Program-made: the position numbers and the translations under genes | Origin: DATDFB01 sp035276475 | Lineage (GTDB): Bacteria; Acidobacteriota; Thermoanaerobaculia; Gp7-AA8 | Length of the DNA stretch: 64,000 nt | Reading direction: 5' to 3' | Assembly: GCA_035276475.1 (NCBI GenBank) | Contig: DATELQ010000037.1 | Span: 83,372 to 147,371, forward strand | Notes under the pieces: model-generated | What the model saw: the letters and a program-made list of their open reading frames with translations, nothing else | Told to the model about the DNA's origin: nothing | The model's database searches: none | Shown here: positions 1-11,500 of the stretch, one piece after another | Numbering within the stretch: position 1 is the stretch's first letter | How the letters are laid out: every line of letters starts with the position of its first letter

Positions 1-2
1 AC

Positions 3-3000
3 GCCACGGTCGCGTCGCCCGTCACCGAGTCGGGCAGCGCCACGCTGTTGGTCGACGGCTCCACCAACCTCACGCTCAGCGCCACCAGCGTCACCGGCGC
101 CAGCGGCGTCGTCCAAACCGGCGGCACGCTCAACATCAGCGGCACGGTGAATGTCGACAAGTACGCCCTCAGCGCCGGCACCCTCGCCGGCAACGGCACG
201 CTCCAGCTCACGGCCGGCGGGACGCTCAGCTGGAGCGGCGACTCCACGTGGTTGGGCAGCGGCGGCGGCAGCGTCTCGATTCCCACCGGCGCCTTCCTCA
301 ACATCAGCGGCACCGGCACGCGCTTTCTCGACGGCCGCGTCCTCCACAACGCCGGCACTCTCACCTGGAGCGGCGCGAACATCAGTTCCTACAACGCGGC
401 GCTCATCGACAACACCGGCCTCCTCGACATCGTCGGCGACGGAACCGTCTACAACCACTGTGGCTGCACCGCCGCGCAGACGACGACGAACAGCGGCACG
501 CTGCGCAAAGAGACCGCCACCGGCACGACCTCGTGGACCCTCCCCTTCAGCAACAGCGGCACGATCGACGCCGAGAGCGGAACCCTCGCCTTCGGCGGCG
601 CGCTCGCGCTCACGAACGTCACGCAATTCGGCATCGGATCCGCCGCGACCTACGGCCGCATCATCGCCGGCGGCGCCGTCTCCCTAGGGGGCACGCTCAC
701 CGCGGCGCCGACGAACGGCTTCGTCCCGCAGGGCGGCGACGTCTACACCATCATCACCGGCGGCTCCGTCTCCGGCAGCTTTGCGACGAAGAACCTCTCC
801 TTCGGCGCCGGCCGCTCCTTCGGCGACAACACCACCGCCACCACCGTCAAGCTCACCGCCAGCGGCCCGTCGATCACGACCGTCAACCCGAACCACGGCC
901 CCACCGCCGGCGGCACCGCGGTCGCGATCGCCGGCAGCGGCTTCGCCGCCGGCGGGAGCTTCGCCGTCACGTTCGGCGGCACCGCCGCGACGTGCAGCGT
1001 GACGAGCGCGACGCAGATCGACTGCACCGCCCCGTCGCACCCCGCCGGCACCGTCGACGTCGTCGTCACCAACGGCGACGGCCAGCCCACCACCAAGACC
1101 TCCGCCTACACCTTCGACACCTCGCCCACCTTCGGCTTCGCCCGCCCAGCGAGCGGCGGAATCGCCGGCGGCAGCGCCGTTGTCATCGGCGGCACGAACC
1201 TCGACACATTGACCTCCGTCACCTTCGGCGGCGCGGCCGCGACGATCGTCTACAGCAGCGCCACGGAGATCACCGTCACCGCTCCCGCGCACGCCGCCGG
1301 CGCCGTCAACATCGTCCTCACCAACGCCATCGGCACCGCCACCGCGGCGAACGCCTTCACCTACGTCGACAACGACGACGCCGCGCGCGACTTCTCCGTC
1401 GCCGTCAACCCCTCGCCGCGCTGGAGCTACGGCAGCGAGCCGTTCCGCGGCGGCACCTTCACGCTCTTCACCGGCCCGGGACGCAATGGGCCGGGAATGG
1501 ATTCGTGGCCGAACAACGGCTCCCTCCCCATCGTCCAGCACAACCCCACCGGCTCCACCATCCAGCAGGCCACCAACTTTACCCCCTCGGGGAAGATGAT
1601 TCTCCATCCGGGCTCCGCCGGCGAGAACGCCGTCGTCCGCTGGACCGCGCCCGCCAACGCCGCCTACCGCATCGCCGGTAACTTCGTCGGATACGACTCG
1701 TCGTACCCGACCACCACCGACGTCGCCGTCCTCCACAACAACAACGCCGGCGCGCCGCTCTTCACCGGCAACATCGCCTCCGACAACGTCCCCCTGACCT
1801 TCTCCGTCGACGTCAACGCCAACGCCGGCGACACCGTGGAGTTCACCGTCGGCTTCGGCTCCAACGGCAACTTCAGCGGCGACGCCACCGGCCTCGACGC
1901 CCTCGTCACCACCCTCACCGGCCCCGCCGTCACCGTGACGGGCGTCGCCCCGCCGAGCGGCTTGGCTGGGACGAGCGTCACCATCAGCGGCACCAACTTC
2001 CACAGCGGCGCGGCCGTCACCTTCGGCGGCGTCGCCGCCACGGGCATCACCGTCGTCGACCCCAACACGATTCAATGCACGACGCCCGCGCACGCGCCCG
2101 GCGCCGTCGACGTCGTCGTCACCCATCCCGACTCCGCCGCCGCCACGCTGACGAACGGCTTCACCTACACCTCGCCGACCGTCGATCTCGCCGTGACTCC
2201 TGCCGCCACGCCGCCGAGCGTCGCCGTCGGCGGCACCATCACGTTCACCACGACGGTAAAGAACAACGGCACCGGCGGCGCCACCGGCGTGTCGCTGACG
2301 CAGAGCGTCCCCGCGAACCTGACGCTCGCCACCGGCCCGACGCCCTCCCAAGGCACTTGCAGCGGTACGACGACGATCACCTGCACCCTCGGCGCGCTCG
2401 CCTCAACGGCATCCGCAACCGTGACGTTCACCGCCACCGCCACCGCCGGCGGCACCGCCATCACGACGGCCTCCGCCACCGCCAACGAGTCCGACACCAA
2501 CGCGACGGACAACACGAACCAGGCCGCCTCCGCCGCCGTGACGTCGACGACCATCATCGTCCGCACGAACGCCGACAGCGGCACCGGCTCGCTCCGCCAA
2601 GCCATCCTCGACGCCGACAGCGGCGTCTGCGGCCCGAACTGCATCATCGGCTTCAACGTCCCCGCCGGCCAGGAGACGATCTCGATCTCCACCTCCCTCC
2701 CGTCCCTCACCGGCATGGGCATCTTCGTCGACGGCCAATCCCAGCCGACCTACCCCGGCACGCGCATCACCATCGACGGCGCGAACGACACGCAGACCAA
2801 CCCGGTCCTAGAACTCAACGGACAGAATCACTACGTGCGCGGCATGGCCATCGTGCGCGGCCACGTCGAGGGGGTGCGCGTCACCGGCGGCGGCAGCCAC
2901 CAGCTCATCGACGTCTGGGTCGGCACCGCCGACGGCAACACCGCCGCCGGCAACTTCGACGGCGTCGTCATCGATTCCGGCGGCAACATCATCAGCAACG

Positions 3001-6000
3001 ACGTGATCTCCGGCAATAACGGCTCCGGCGTCGTCGTCAAAGGCTCCTTCAGCAACGCCGCGATCGTCGGCAACAAGATCGGCACCAACGCCGCCGGCAC
3101 AGCCGCGCTGCCAAATCACACCGACGGCATCCAGTTCATCCTCGGCGCGCACGGCAGCTCCGCCGGCGGCAACGTGATCTCCGGCAACACCAACTCCGGC
3201 GTCTACGTCAACGGCGCGCCCGGCATCGCCAACGTCATCAACGTGAGCGGCAACAAGATCGGCACGAACGCCGCCGGCACCGCCGCAATCCCCAACGGCG
3301 CCGGCGTCACCCTCACCAACACGACCGGGAGCATCGTCTCCAACAACCTCCTCTCCGGCAACACCAACGCCGGCCTCGTGGTCGGTTCCGGCGCCACGAA
3401 CACCACCATCCAAGGGAACCTCATCGGCACCGACCTCTCGAATACCGGCGCCATCCCCAACGGCAAGGGCATCGACATCCAGTCCGGCGCCAGCGGCGCG
3501 CACATCGACTCCGCGAACACGATCGCTTACAACGGCGCCCAAGGCATCAAGATCACCGGCGGCCCGACCGCCATCGTCATCGCCAACAACTCGATCCACG
3601 ACAACGGCGCTCTCGGCATCGACTTGGGCGGCGACGGTCCGACCGCGAACGACCTCGGCGATGCCGACACGGGCGACAACAACCTCCAGAACTTCCCCGA
3701 CTTTGTCGACGCGACGTTAGCTGGATCAACATTGACGGTTCACGTCAATGTTGATTCGTCCGCAGTCGCCAGCACGCAGAGCCTCCGCGTGGAGCTCTTC
3801 AAGAACGGCGGCATCACCCCGCTCGGATCGCAGTGCTTCGCCGGCAACAGCATCACCAATGGCGCGATCACGATCACCGGCACGCCGCTCGTGGTCGGCG
3901 ACAGCATCGTCGCCACCGCCACGAGCTTCACCAACCCCTTCTGCCTCACCGCCAACGACGGCACCTCCGAGTTCTCCGCTCCGATCACCCTCGGTGCCTG
4001 CACGCCGCCCTCGGCCACGATCACGCCGAGCGGCCCGACGACGTTCTGCGCCGGCGGCAGCGTCACGCTCACCGCAGCTGCGGGCGCTGCCAGCTACCTC
4101 TGGTCGAACGGCGCGACGACGCAGTCGATCAGCGTGAACGCCAGCGGCACGTTCAGCGTCACCGCCACGAGCGCCGGCGGCTGCTCCGCGACGTCGTCGC
4201 CCGTCACCGTCACCGTCAATTCCGCTCCGCCCACGCCGACGATCACGCCGGGCGGTCCGACGAACTTCTGCAGCGGCGGCAGCGTCACCTTGACCGCCAG
4301 CGCCGCCAGCTCCTGGCACTGGTCGACCGGCGCGACCACGCAGTCGATCGTCGTGACCAGCTCCGGCAGCTACAGCGTCACCGTTACCAACGGCAACGGC
4401 TGCAGCGCCACCAGCACGCCCGCCGCCGTCACAGTAAATGCGCCGCCGAATCCGACCATCACCCCGAGTGGCCCGACCACGTTCTGTAGCGGCGGCAGCG
4501 TCACCCTCACCGCCAGCGCCGCGACGTCGTGGCTCTGGTCGAACGGCGCCACCACGCAGTCGATCGCGGTGAGCGCCACCGGCAGCTACAGCGTCACCGC
4601 GAGCGACGCCGCCGGCTGCACCGCCACGAGCGCCCCGACCGTCGTCACCGTCAACCCGCCGCCCGTCGTCACGATCAGCGGCCCGTCGTCGATCTGCCCG
4701 AACGCCGGCTTCACCCTCGACGCCGGCGCCGGCTTCACGTCGTACGCATGGTCGACCGGCGCGACGACGCGGACGATCACCGTCTCCCAGACCGCAGCGA
4801 CAACCTACAGCGTCACCGTGACGTCGATCTCCGGCTGCAGCGGCAGCGGCTCGAAGACGGTGTCGATGGGGAGCGGCGGCACGACAACGATCGCCGCGCC
4901 GGCCGCTGTCCCGGCGAACTCGATCGGCAACCACGCCTCCGTCACCGCCGGCCCCGCCGGCACGACCTACGCGTGGACGATCAGCAATGGCAGCATCACC
5001 GCCGGCCAGGGCACGCCCTCGATCACCTTCGCTGCCGGCTCGAGCGGCACGCTCACCCTCGGCGTCACCGTCGACAACGCCGGCTGCCTCTCCACCGGCA
5101 GCGCGAACGTGTCCGTGAGCAGCCTCGCCGATCTATCGATCAGCATCGCCGGCCCCTCGTCCGTCAACGCCGGCGCGCCGCTCGCCTACGTCATCAGTGT
5201 CAGCAATCTCGGCCCCACGGCCGCGCAGAACGTCGTCGTCGCCGACACCCTCCCGAACGGCGTCGTCTTCGGCAGCGCCACGGGTAACGGCTGGAACTGC
5301 GCCTCGCAAGGCAACCTCGTCGGCTGCACCACGCCGGCGATCTCCGTCGGCAACGCCTCGTCGATCACCATCAACGCCACCGCGCCGTCGAGCGGGCCAG
5401 TCACGAACACGGTGACGATCTCCGCGAACACGCCCGATCCCAAGACGTCGAACAACAGCGCTTCCATCACCACGACGGTAAATGACAGCACGAACTGTTC
5501 GCACGCCCCCGCCACGCCCATGGCCCCCGCGAACAACTCGACGAGCAACACCTCGGCGATCACGTTCCAATGGACCGCCGCCGCCGGCGCAAGCGGCTAC
5601 CGCCTCTTCGCCTCTACGAACGGCGCCCCATTCGCGGACCTCGGCACTACGCAAGCCACCGCACTGCCGGTATCGCTGACGAACGGCACGATCGAGTGGT
5701 TCGTGCAGACCCTCTTCGACAACTGCCCGTCCATCGACTCGCCGCACTTCCTCTTCACCATCCCAAGACCGCAGAGCTGCCCGACCAATGCGTCGCAGCT
5801 GCAGTCGCCGGTCAACGCCACGCTCGACCACTCGCCGGTCCGCTTCGACTGGAGCGCCGCCCCGAACGCCACTCAATACGAGCTCTGGCTCTCCCTCGAC
5901 CACGCCGCCCCCGCCCTCCTCGGCGTCACGAACGCGACGAGCCTCACCCGCCAAATCGCCGCCGGCGCGGCGGAGTGGTTCGTCGTGGCGCGCTACGACG

Positions 6001-8336
6001 CCTGCCCCGGCGTCGAGTCGGCGCACGCCTCGTTCATCCTCGCGCCCGACCCGAACTGCTCGACCAAGTCCGCAATGTTGATCGAGCCGGGCGACAACAC
6101 CGTCGTCGACGGCCGTGTCGCCTTCCACTGGAGCGCCGTTCCGGGCGCGTCGCAGTACCAGCTCTTCGCCGGCGTGAACGGCGCGCCCCCCGCCCTCATC
6201 GCCTCGTCCAGCCAACTGAGACTCGAGCGCGACCTCGAGCCCGGCGCATGGCAGTGGTTCATCGTCGCCACGTTCGGCAGCGGCTGCAGCCCCACCCAGT
6301 CCGCCCCCGGCTTCTTCACCGTATTGCCCGCCCTCCCGCCCTGCGCCCCGCCCGCCACCCCCGTCGTGCGCGCGAGCGCCAACGCCTCGTCGAATAACGC
6401 CTACACCATCCGCTGGAACCGCGTCGGCAACGCCGGCGCGTACGAGATCCAGGAGGGTGATGCGCAGCCCGAGGCGGTGAACGGGACGGAGAAGTCCTAC
6501 ACGCACGCCAACACCGGCAACGCGCCGCTCCTCTTCAACTACCGCGTCCGCGCCGTCGGCTCCTGCGACGCGAGCGTGAAGAGCGCGTTCTCATCGCCGA
6601 TCGTCGTCGCCGTCCTGCCCACGCAGACCACAAACGGTGCCACGCCGGCCGACGATCCGCAGCCCGTCGCCTACACCCTGAATATCCCCACGCAGGCCGG
6701 CCAACCCTTCACCGCCACAGCAAACCAGCCGTGGATCTCGATCGACCCATCGAGCGGCACCACCACCGGCGACACCCTGACGCTGACCGTCACCGCGAAC
6801 ACCAGCGATCTCCCGGCCGGCACCAGCACCGCGTCGATCTCCGTCCTCTTCGGCTCCGCGCGTGCGCACGGCACGTCGTCCGCGACCACCGTCAACGTCA
6901 ACCTCGTGCAGCCCGTCTCGCCCGGCTCGAAGAACACCCCGCCGCCCGACGCCCTGATCATTCCGGCCGTCGCTCACGCCGGCGGCATCAACTCCAACTT
7001 CCAGTCCGACGTCCGCGTCGCCAACACCGGCCCGCAGGCGCAGAAATACCAGCTCACCTTCAGCCCGGATGAAGGAACGCCAAAGTCGACGACGGTGTCG
7101 ATCGACCCCGGCAAAACTCTGGCGCTCGACGACATCCTGGCGACGTGGTTCGGCAACGGCACCAGCTCGATCGGCACGCTCGAGATCCGCCCCATGAGCA
7201 CCACCACCGGCACACCAAGCATCACGACCTTCGCCGCTAGCCGTACCTACAACGTGACCGCGAACGGCACCTTCGGCCAATACATCCCCGCCATCCCCTT
7301 CTCGCAGTTCATCGCGAAGAACGGATTAATCAGCCTCCAGCAAATCGCCAGCTCCGACGCCTTCCGCACGAACTTGGGGCTACTCGAAGGCTCCGGCGAT
7401 CCAGCCTCGGTGCTCATCAGCGTCTTCGGCAACGACGGCACCAAGCTCACCGAGTTCACGCAGACCCTGACCGGCGGCCAGCATCTCCAAATGAACGGCA
7501 TCCTCGCCGTGAAGGGATTCACGAACCTCACCGACGGCCGCATCGAAGTGAAGGTGACGTCGGCCGGCGGCAAAGTCACCGCCTACGCCTCCGTCCTCGA
7601 CAACGCCACCAACGACCCGCTCCTCGTCGCCCCCGTCAGCATCAGCACGACGGGCGCGCCCAAGTACGTCCTCCCCGGCATCGCGGACCTCAACAACGGC
7701 ATCGCCAACTGGCGCAGCGACGTAAGAATCTTCAACCCCAGCGCGAGCACGGTGAACGCCACCGCAACGTTCTATCCGCTCAACGGCGGCGACCCAACAT
7801 CGAAGCAGCTCACCATCAACCCGAACGAAGTGAGGCAACTCGACAGCGCCTTGAGCACCCTCTTCAACATCACCAACGCCGGCGGCGCGCTCCACATCAC
7901 CACCGACAACAACGCCCCGCTAGTGGCGACAGCACGGACGTACAACCAAACCACCGCCGGCACCTACGGCCAATTCATCCCAGCGGTAACCACGGCCGAC
8001 GCCGTCGGCAAAGGCGGAAGAGCCCTGCAGATCCTGCAGGTCGAAGAATCCGACCGCTTCCGCAGCAACATCGGCATCACCGAAGTCACGGGGAAGAAGG
8101 CGACGGTCGAAGTCAGCGCAGTAACACCCGACTCCAAGTTCGCCGTAACCGGTACGTTCGAGTTCGCCCCGAACGAGTACCGGCAGTACTCCAGCATGCT
8201 CAAGTCCCTCGGCCTCGACACGGCGTACAACACAAGAGTCACCGTAAGAGTCATCGACGGCGACGGCAAAGTCACCGCCTACGCCAGCGTCATCGACCAG
8301 AAGACCCAAGACCCCAACTACGTGAAAGCGCAGTAG
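3..8336 (+). CDS. Giant exported multidomain surface protein (5' end outside window)
   Basis: The frame is open to the left edge, so the N-terminus and any signal peptide are missing; about 2,777 residues are visible. Modules read in order by nucleotide: autotransporter-like Gly/Thr/Asn-rich beta-helical repeats (3-870); IPT/TIG domains (about 870-1120, 1123-1365, 1924-2175); a carbohydrate-binding-like beta domain (1366-1920); DUF11 (2180-2555); a right-handed parallel beta-helix starting with a NADSGTGSLRQAI motif as in CSLREA-type proteins (2560-3700); four PKD-like repeats with the signature GPTTFCxGGSVTLTA (4015-4880); DUF11 (5120-5485); Fn3-like repeats (5500-6620); BACON (6650-6905); and a C-terminal module with three related subrepeats (6910-8336). 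All modules are adhesive or structural and I see no catalytic domain. The likely role is an extracellular or surface-attached protein. Its C-terminal half is almost the same as that of the next gene, 211 bp downstream. No LPXTG or obvious PEP-CTERM anchor is present. Confidence 0.85.
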   Translation, partial: ATVASPVTESGSATLLVDGSTNLTLSATSVTGASGVVQTGGTLNISGTVNVDKYALSAGTLAGNGTLQLTAGGTLSWSGDSTWLGSGGGSVSIPTGAFLNISGTGTRFLDGRVLHNAGTLTWSGANISSYNAALIDNTGLLDIVGDGTVYNHCGCTAAQTTTNSGTLRKETATGTTSWTLPFSNSGTIDAESGTLAFGGALALTNVTQFGIGSAATYGRIIAGGAVSLGGTLTAAPTNGFVPQGGDVYTIITGGSVSGSFATKNLSFGAGRSFGDNTTATTVKLTASGPSITTVNPNHGPTAGGTAVAIAGSGFAAGGSFAVTFGGTAATCSVTSATQIDCTAPSHPAGTVDVVVTNGDGQPTTKTSAYTFDTSPTFGFARPASGGIAGGSAVVIGGTNLDTLTSVTFGGAAATIVYSSATEITVTAPAHAAGAVNIVLTNAIGTATAANAFTYVDNDDAARDFSVAVNPSPRWSYGSEPFRGGTFTLFTGPGRNGPGMDSWPNNGSLPIVQHNPTGSTIQQATNFTPSGKMILHPGSAGENAVVRWTAPANAAYRIAGNFVGYDSSYPTTTDVAVLHNNNAGAPLFTGNIASDNVPLTFSVDVNANAGDTVEFTVGFGSNGNFSGDATGLDALVTTLTGPAVTVTGVAPPSGLAGTSVTISGTNFHSGAAVTFGGVAATGITVVDPNTIQCTTPAHAPGAVDVVVTHPDSAAATLTNGFTYTSPTVDLAVTPAATPPSVAVGGTITFTTTVKNNGTGGATGVSLTQSVPANLTLATGPTPSQGTCSGTTTITCTLGALASTASATVTFTATATAGGTAITTASATANESDTNATDNTNQAASAAVTSTTIIVRTNADSGTGSLRQAILDADSGVCGPNCIIGFNVPAGQETISISTSLPSLTGMGIFVDGQSQPTYPGTRITIDGANDTQTNPVLELNGQNHYVRGMAIVRGHVEGVRVTGGGSHQLIDVWVGTADGNTAAGNFDGVVIDSGGNIISNDVISGNNGSGVVVKGSFSNAAIVGNKIGTNAAGTAALPNHTDGIQFILGAHGSSAGGNVISGNTNSGVYVNGAPGIANVINVSGNKIGTNAAGTAAIPNGAGVTLTNTTGSIVSNNLLSGNTNAGLVVGSGATNTTIQGNLIGTDLSNTGAIPNGKGIDIQSGASGAHIDSANTIAYNGAQGIKITGGPTAIVIANNSIHDNGALGIDLGGDGPTANDLGDADTGDNNLQNFPDFVDATLAGSTLTVHVNVDSSAVASTQSLRVELFKNGGITPLGSQCFAGNSITNGAITITGTPLVVGDSIVATATSFTNPFCLTANDGTSEFSAPITLGACTPPSATITPSGPTTFCAGGSVTLTAAAGAASYLWSNGATTQSISVNASGTFSVTATSAGGCSATSSPVTVTVNSAPPTPTITPGGPTNFCSGGSVTLTASAASSWHWSTGATTQSIVVTSSGSYSVTVTNGNGCSATSTPAAVTVNAPPNPTITPSGPTTFCSGGSVTLTASAATSWLWSNGATTQSIAVSATGSYSVTASDAAGCTATSAPTVVTVNPPPVVTISGPSSICPNAGFTLDAGAGFTSYAWSTGATTRTITVSQTAATTYSVTVTSISGCSGSGSKTVSMGSGGTTTIAAPAAVPANSIGNHASVTAGPAGTTYAWTISNGSITAGQGTPSITFAAGSSGTLTLGVTVDNAGCLSTGSANVSVSSLADLSISIAGPSSVNAGAPLAYVISVSNLGPTAAQNVVVADTLPNGVVFGSATGNGWNCASQGNLVGCTTPAISVGNASSITINATAPSSGPVTNTVTISANTPDPKTSNNSASITTTVNDSTNCSHAPATPMAPANNSTSNTSAITFQWTAAAGASGYRLFASTNGAPFADLGTTQATALPVSLTNGTIEWFVQTLFDNCPSIDSPHFLFTIPRPQSCPTNASQLQSPVNATLDHSPVRFDWSAAPNATQYELWLSLDHAAPALLGVTNATSLTRQIAAGAAEWFVVARYDACPGVESAHASFILAPDPNCSTKSAMLIEPGDNTVVDGRVAFHWSAVPGASQYQLFAGVNGAPPALIASSSQLRLERDLEPGAWQWFIVATFGSGCSPTQSAPGFFTVLPALPPCAPPATPVVRASANASSNNAYTIRWNRVGNAGAYEIQEGDAQPEAVNGTEKSYTHANTGNAPLLFNYRVRAVGSCDASVKSAFSSPIVVAVLPTQTTNGATPADDPQPVAYTLNIPTQAGQPFTATANQPWISIDPSSGTTTGDTLTLTVTANTSDLPAGTSTASISVLFGSARAHGTSSATTVNVNLVQPVSPGSKNTPPPDALIIPAVAHAGGINSNFQSDVRVANTGPQAQKYQLTFSPDEGTPKSTTVSIDPGKTLALDDILATWFGNGTSSIGTLEIRPMSTTTGTPSITTFAASRTYNVTANGTFGQYIPAIPFSQFIAKNGLISLQQIASSDAFRTNLGLLEGSGDPASVLISVFGNDGTKLTEFTQTLTGGQHLQMNGILAVKGFTNLTDGRIEVKVTSAGGKVTAYASVLDNATNDPLLVAPVSISTTGAPKYVLPGIADLNNGIANWRSDVRIFNPSASTVNATATFYPLNGGDPTSKQLTINPNEVRQLDSALSTLFNITNAGGALHITTDNNAPLVATARTYNQTTAGTYGQFIPAVTTADAVGKGGRALQILQVEESDRFRSNIGITEVTGKKATVEVSAVTPDSKFAVTGTFEFAPNEYRQYSSMLKSLGLDTAYNTRVTVRVIDGDGKVTAYASVIDQKTQDPNYVKAQ

Positions 8337-8337
8337 A

Positions 8338-8403
8338 GGTGACAGGGAACGGGTAACAGGTCACAGGTCATCACCTGTCACCCGTTCCCCGTCACCTGTC
8401 ACC
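8338..8403. repeat. Palindromic hairpin repeat after the first giant gene
   Basis: Two 31 nt arms (8338-8368 and 8373-8403) are inverted copies matching at 26 of 31 positions, with a 4 nt loop. Each arm is built from short words such as GTGACAGG and AACGGGT repeated in tandem. The hairpin begins 2 nt after the TAG of the upstream gene, so it may serve as a transcription terminator, although no T-tract follows. The architecture, short words in tandem and then inverted, resembles the elements near 35.3, 44.7 and 55.3 kb, but the words are different. Confidence 0.8.
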
Positions 8404-8465
8404 GGAACCGCAAAAACGTGTCCCCCATCACAGCCCCCCCACCCCCACGACCTACATTTCCCCGA

Positions 8466-8500
8466 TTGCACTAGCCGCCCCATAACTTATTTTGTACAAT
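8466..8500 (+). promoter_or_regulatory. Possible promoter of second giant gene
   Basis: This is an A+T-rich island in a G+C-rich background, with TTGCAC at 8466-8471 and TACAAT at 8495-8500. The 23 nt spacing is longer than the usual 17, so the pair may not act together. TACAAT alone, 48 nt before the ATG, is a plausible -10 element. A GGGAG Shine-Dalgarno-like stretch lies just before the ATG at 8548. Confidence 0.3.
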
Positions 8501-8547
8501 CATCCCCTTCGCGGTGGGTCCATCTTCGCTGGTCGTGTGGGAGAGAC

Positions 8548-11500
8548 ATGACGACTCGTTCTCGGCTCCGGTTCTCGGTGTGTTTTCTTCTCGTGCTTGG
8601 GGCGGCCTCGCCGCTCGCCGCCGCCGTCTTCACCAGCAGTCAAAGCGGCAACTGGAGCAGCGCCTCTACCTGGGGCGGCGCCGGCGTCCCCATCGCCGGT
8701 GACACCGCCACCATCCAGAGCGGCCACACCGTCACCCTCGACGTCCCCGTCACCGTCGGCACCGTGAACCTCACCGGTACCTTGACCGGCACGCAGAACA
8801 TCGCCGTCACCACCGCCTTCAACTGGAACGGCGGCACCATGTCGGGCGCCGCCACCACTTCGATTCCCTCCGGGTCCGTCATGACCATGGGCGGCGGCGG
8901 GTTCCTCGACGGCCGCACCTTGAGCGTCGCCGGCACCCTGAATTTCAACGGCTCCAACTACTTCTACATGCAGAACAACGCCTCCGTGATCAACACGGGG
9001 CTCATCGACTTTTTGGGCGACGGCGGCATCTACCTCAACGGCGCCCTAGGGACGATGTCCGTCACCACCAGCGGCACCATCCGCAAAAGCGGCGGCACCG
9101 GCGCGTCCCAGGTGCAGATCCCCCTCGTCGCCACGAGCGGCGCGCAGATTCTCGGTCAGAGCGGCACGTTCTACGTCTACAAAGTCACCAGCACCGGCGC
9201 CACCTTCGACGCCGCCAGCGGCGCGGTCATGCTCTTCTACTCGAACGACACGCGCACCTTCGACGCCGCGTCGACGTTGAGCGGCGCCGGCACCATCCAG
9301 GTGAGCAACGGCACCAACACCCTCGCCGGCACCATCTCCGCGAACCTCACCGTCGCCGGCGGCACCTTCACGTTGAGCAGCGCCTCGACGCAGTCGATCC
9401 CGACGCTCACCCTGCAAGGCGGCACCCTCAACGGCACCGCCCCCATCGCCTTGACCGGCGCCAACAGCACATGGACCGGCGGCACCCTCGGCGGCAGCGG
9501 CCAGTTCACCATCCCCAACGGCACCACCGTCACCTCCAGCGGCACCGTCTTCCTCGACGCGCGGCCCGTCACGAACGCCGGCACCCTCAACCTCGTGAGC
9601 AACGGCACGATCTACCTGCAGGGCAACGCGGTTCTGACGAACAGCGGCACCATCGACTACCAGAGTGACGGCAACCTCTACGTCAACGGCGCCGTCGGCT
9701 CCTGCGCCGTCGTCAACAGCGGCACCATCAAGAAGAGCAGCGGCATCAGCGGCTCCAACCTCGCCGTGCCGCTCACCGCGCAGAGCGGCAGCCAGCTCAT
9801 GGTGCAGAGCGGCCCGCTCTACCTCTCTGCCGTCACCGCCACCGGCGCCGCCTTCAGCGTCACCACCACCGCCAACCTCTACTTCTATTACAACGACACC
9901 CGCACCTTCGACGCCGCCTCCTCCATCAGCGGCACCGGCACCGTCACCTGGTACCAGGGGACCAACACCGTCAACGGCAGCTACAGCGTCAACGGCACCA
10001 CCATCAACAACGCCACGCAGACGACGCTCAACAACATCAGTAGCGTCGGCAGCGTGACGATGAACGGCGGGACGCTGACGTTGAACAGCGCCAGCGCGTT
10101 GTCAGTCCCGACCCTGACGATGAACGGCGGCACGCTGAACGGCACCGCGCCGATCAACGTCACCTCGCCGTCGATGACCTGGAGCGGCGGCACGCTCGCC
10201 GGCAGCGGCGCGATCTCGATTCCGAACGGCACGACCGTCACCGTCAACTCCATCATCATCGACGCCCGCGCCGTCTCGAACGCCGGCGCCCTCAATCTCA
10301 CCACCGGCTACATCTACCTCGGCGGCAACGCCGTCCTCACCAACACCGGCACCGTCGACTTCGCGGGCGACAGCAATCTCTACATCAACGGCGCCGTCGG
10401 CACGACCTCCGTCGTCAACAACGGCACGATCAAGAAGAGCGCCGGCACGAACGGCACGAGCTTCACCGTTCCCTTGAGCGCGCAGAGCGGCAGCCAGCTC
10501 CTCGTGCAGAGCGGCCCCTTCTTCATGGGCGCGGCCGTCACGAGCACGGGCGCCACATTCACCGTGCAGAGCGGCGCGGCGCTCTTGTTCTACAGCAGCG
10601 ACACCCGCACCTTCGACGCCGCCTCGACCATCACCGGCGCCGGCGGGGTGGCCTGGCAGGGCGGCACCAACACCGTCAACGCCACGTACAGCGTCACCGG
10701 CCTGACGAAGGGCATCGGCGCCTCGACGACGATCAACAACATCACTAGCACCGGCGATCTCTTCGTCAGCGGCGGCACCCTCACCCTCAACCGCGCCTCC
10801 ACGCTCTCCGTCCCGACGCTGACGATGCAGGGCGGGACGCTGAACGGCACCGCCCCCATCACCGTAACCGGCGCGTCGATGACGTGGACGAGCGGCACCG
10901 TCGCCGGCAGCGGCGCGCTCACCATCCCGAACGGCACCACCCTCACGCTCTCCGGCGTCTTCTTCGACGGCAAGGCCGTCACGAACGGCGGCACGATGAA
11001 TGTGCCGTCGACCGGCTACTTCTACATGCAGAACAACGCCGTCGTGACGAACAACGGCACGATCGACCTGCAGGCCGACGGCAACATCTATCTCAACAGC
11101 GTCGCCGGCACGACCGCGATCGTCAACAACGGCACGCTCAAGAAGAGCAGCGGCACGAACGGCTCGACGATCAGCGTGGCCTTGACCGCCAACAGCGGCA
11201 GCCAGCTGCAGGTCCTGGCCTCGATCCTCTACCTCGGCGCGGTCACGAGCTCCGGCGCGTCGTTCCAGGTCTCGAGCGGCGCCACGCTCTACCTCTACTA
11301 CAACGAGGTCCGCACCTTTGACGCCGCCTCCTCGATCGGCGGCGCCGGGACCGTGCAGTGGGCCTCCGGCACGAACACGGTCAGCGGCACCTACAACGTC
11401 ACCGGCTCCACGCGCGCCAGCGGGGGCACGACGACGCTGAATACGATCGCGGCCTTGGGCGACGTCGTCCCCATCGGCGGCACGCTCACCTTGAACGGCG

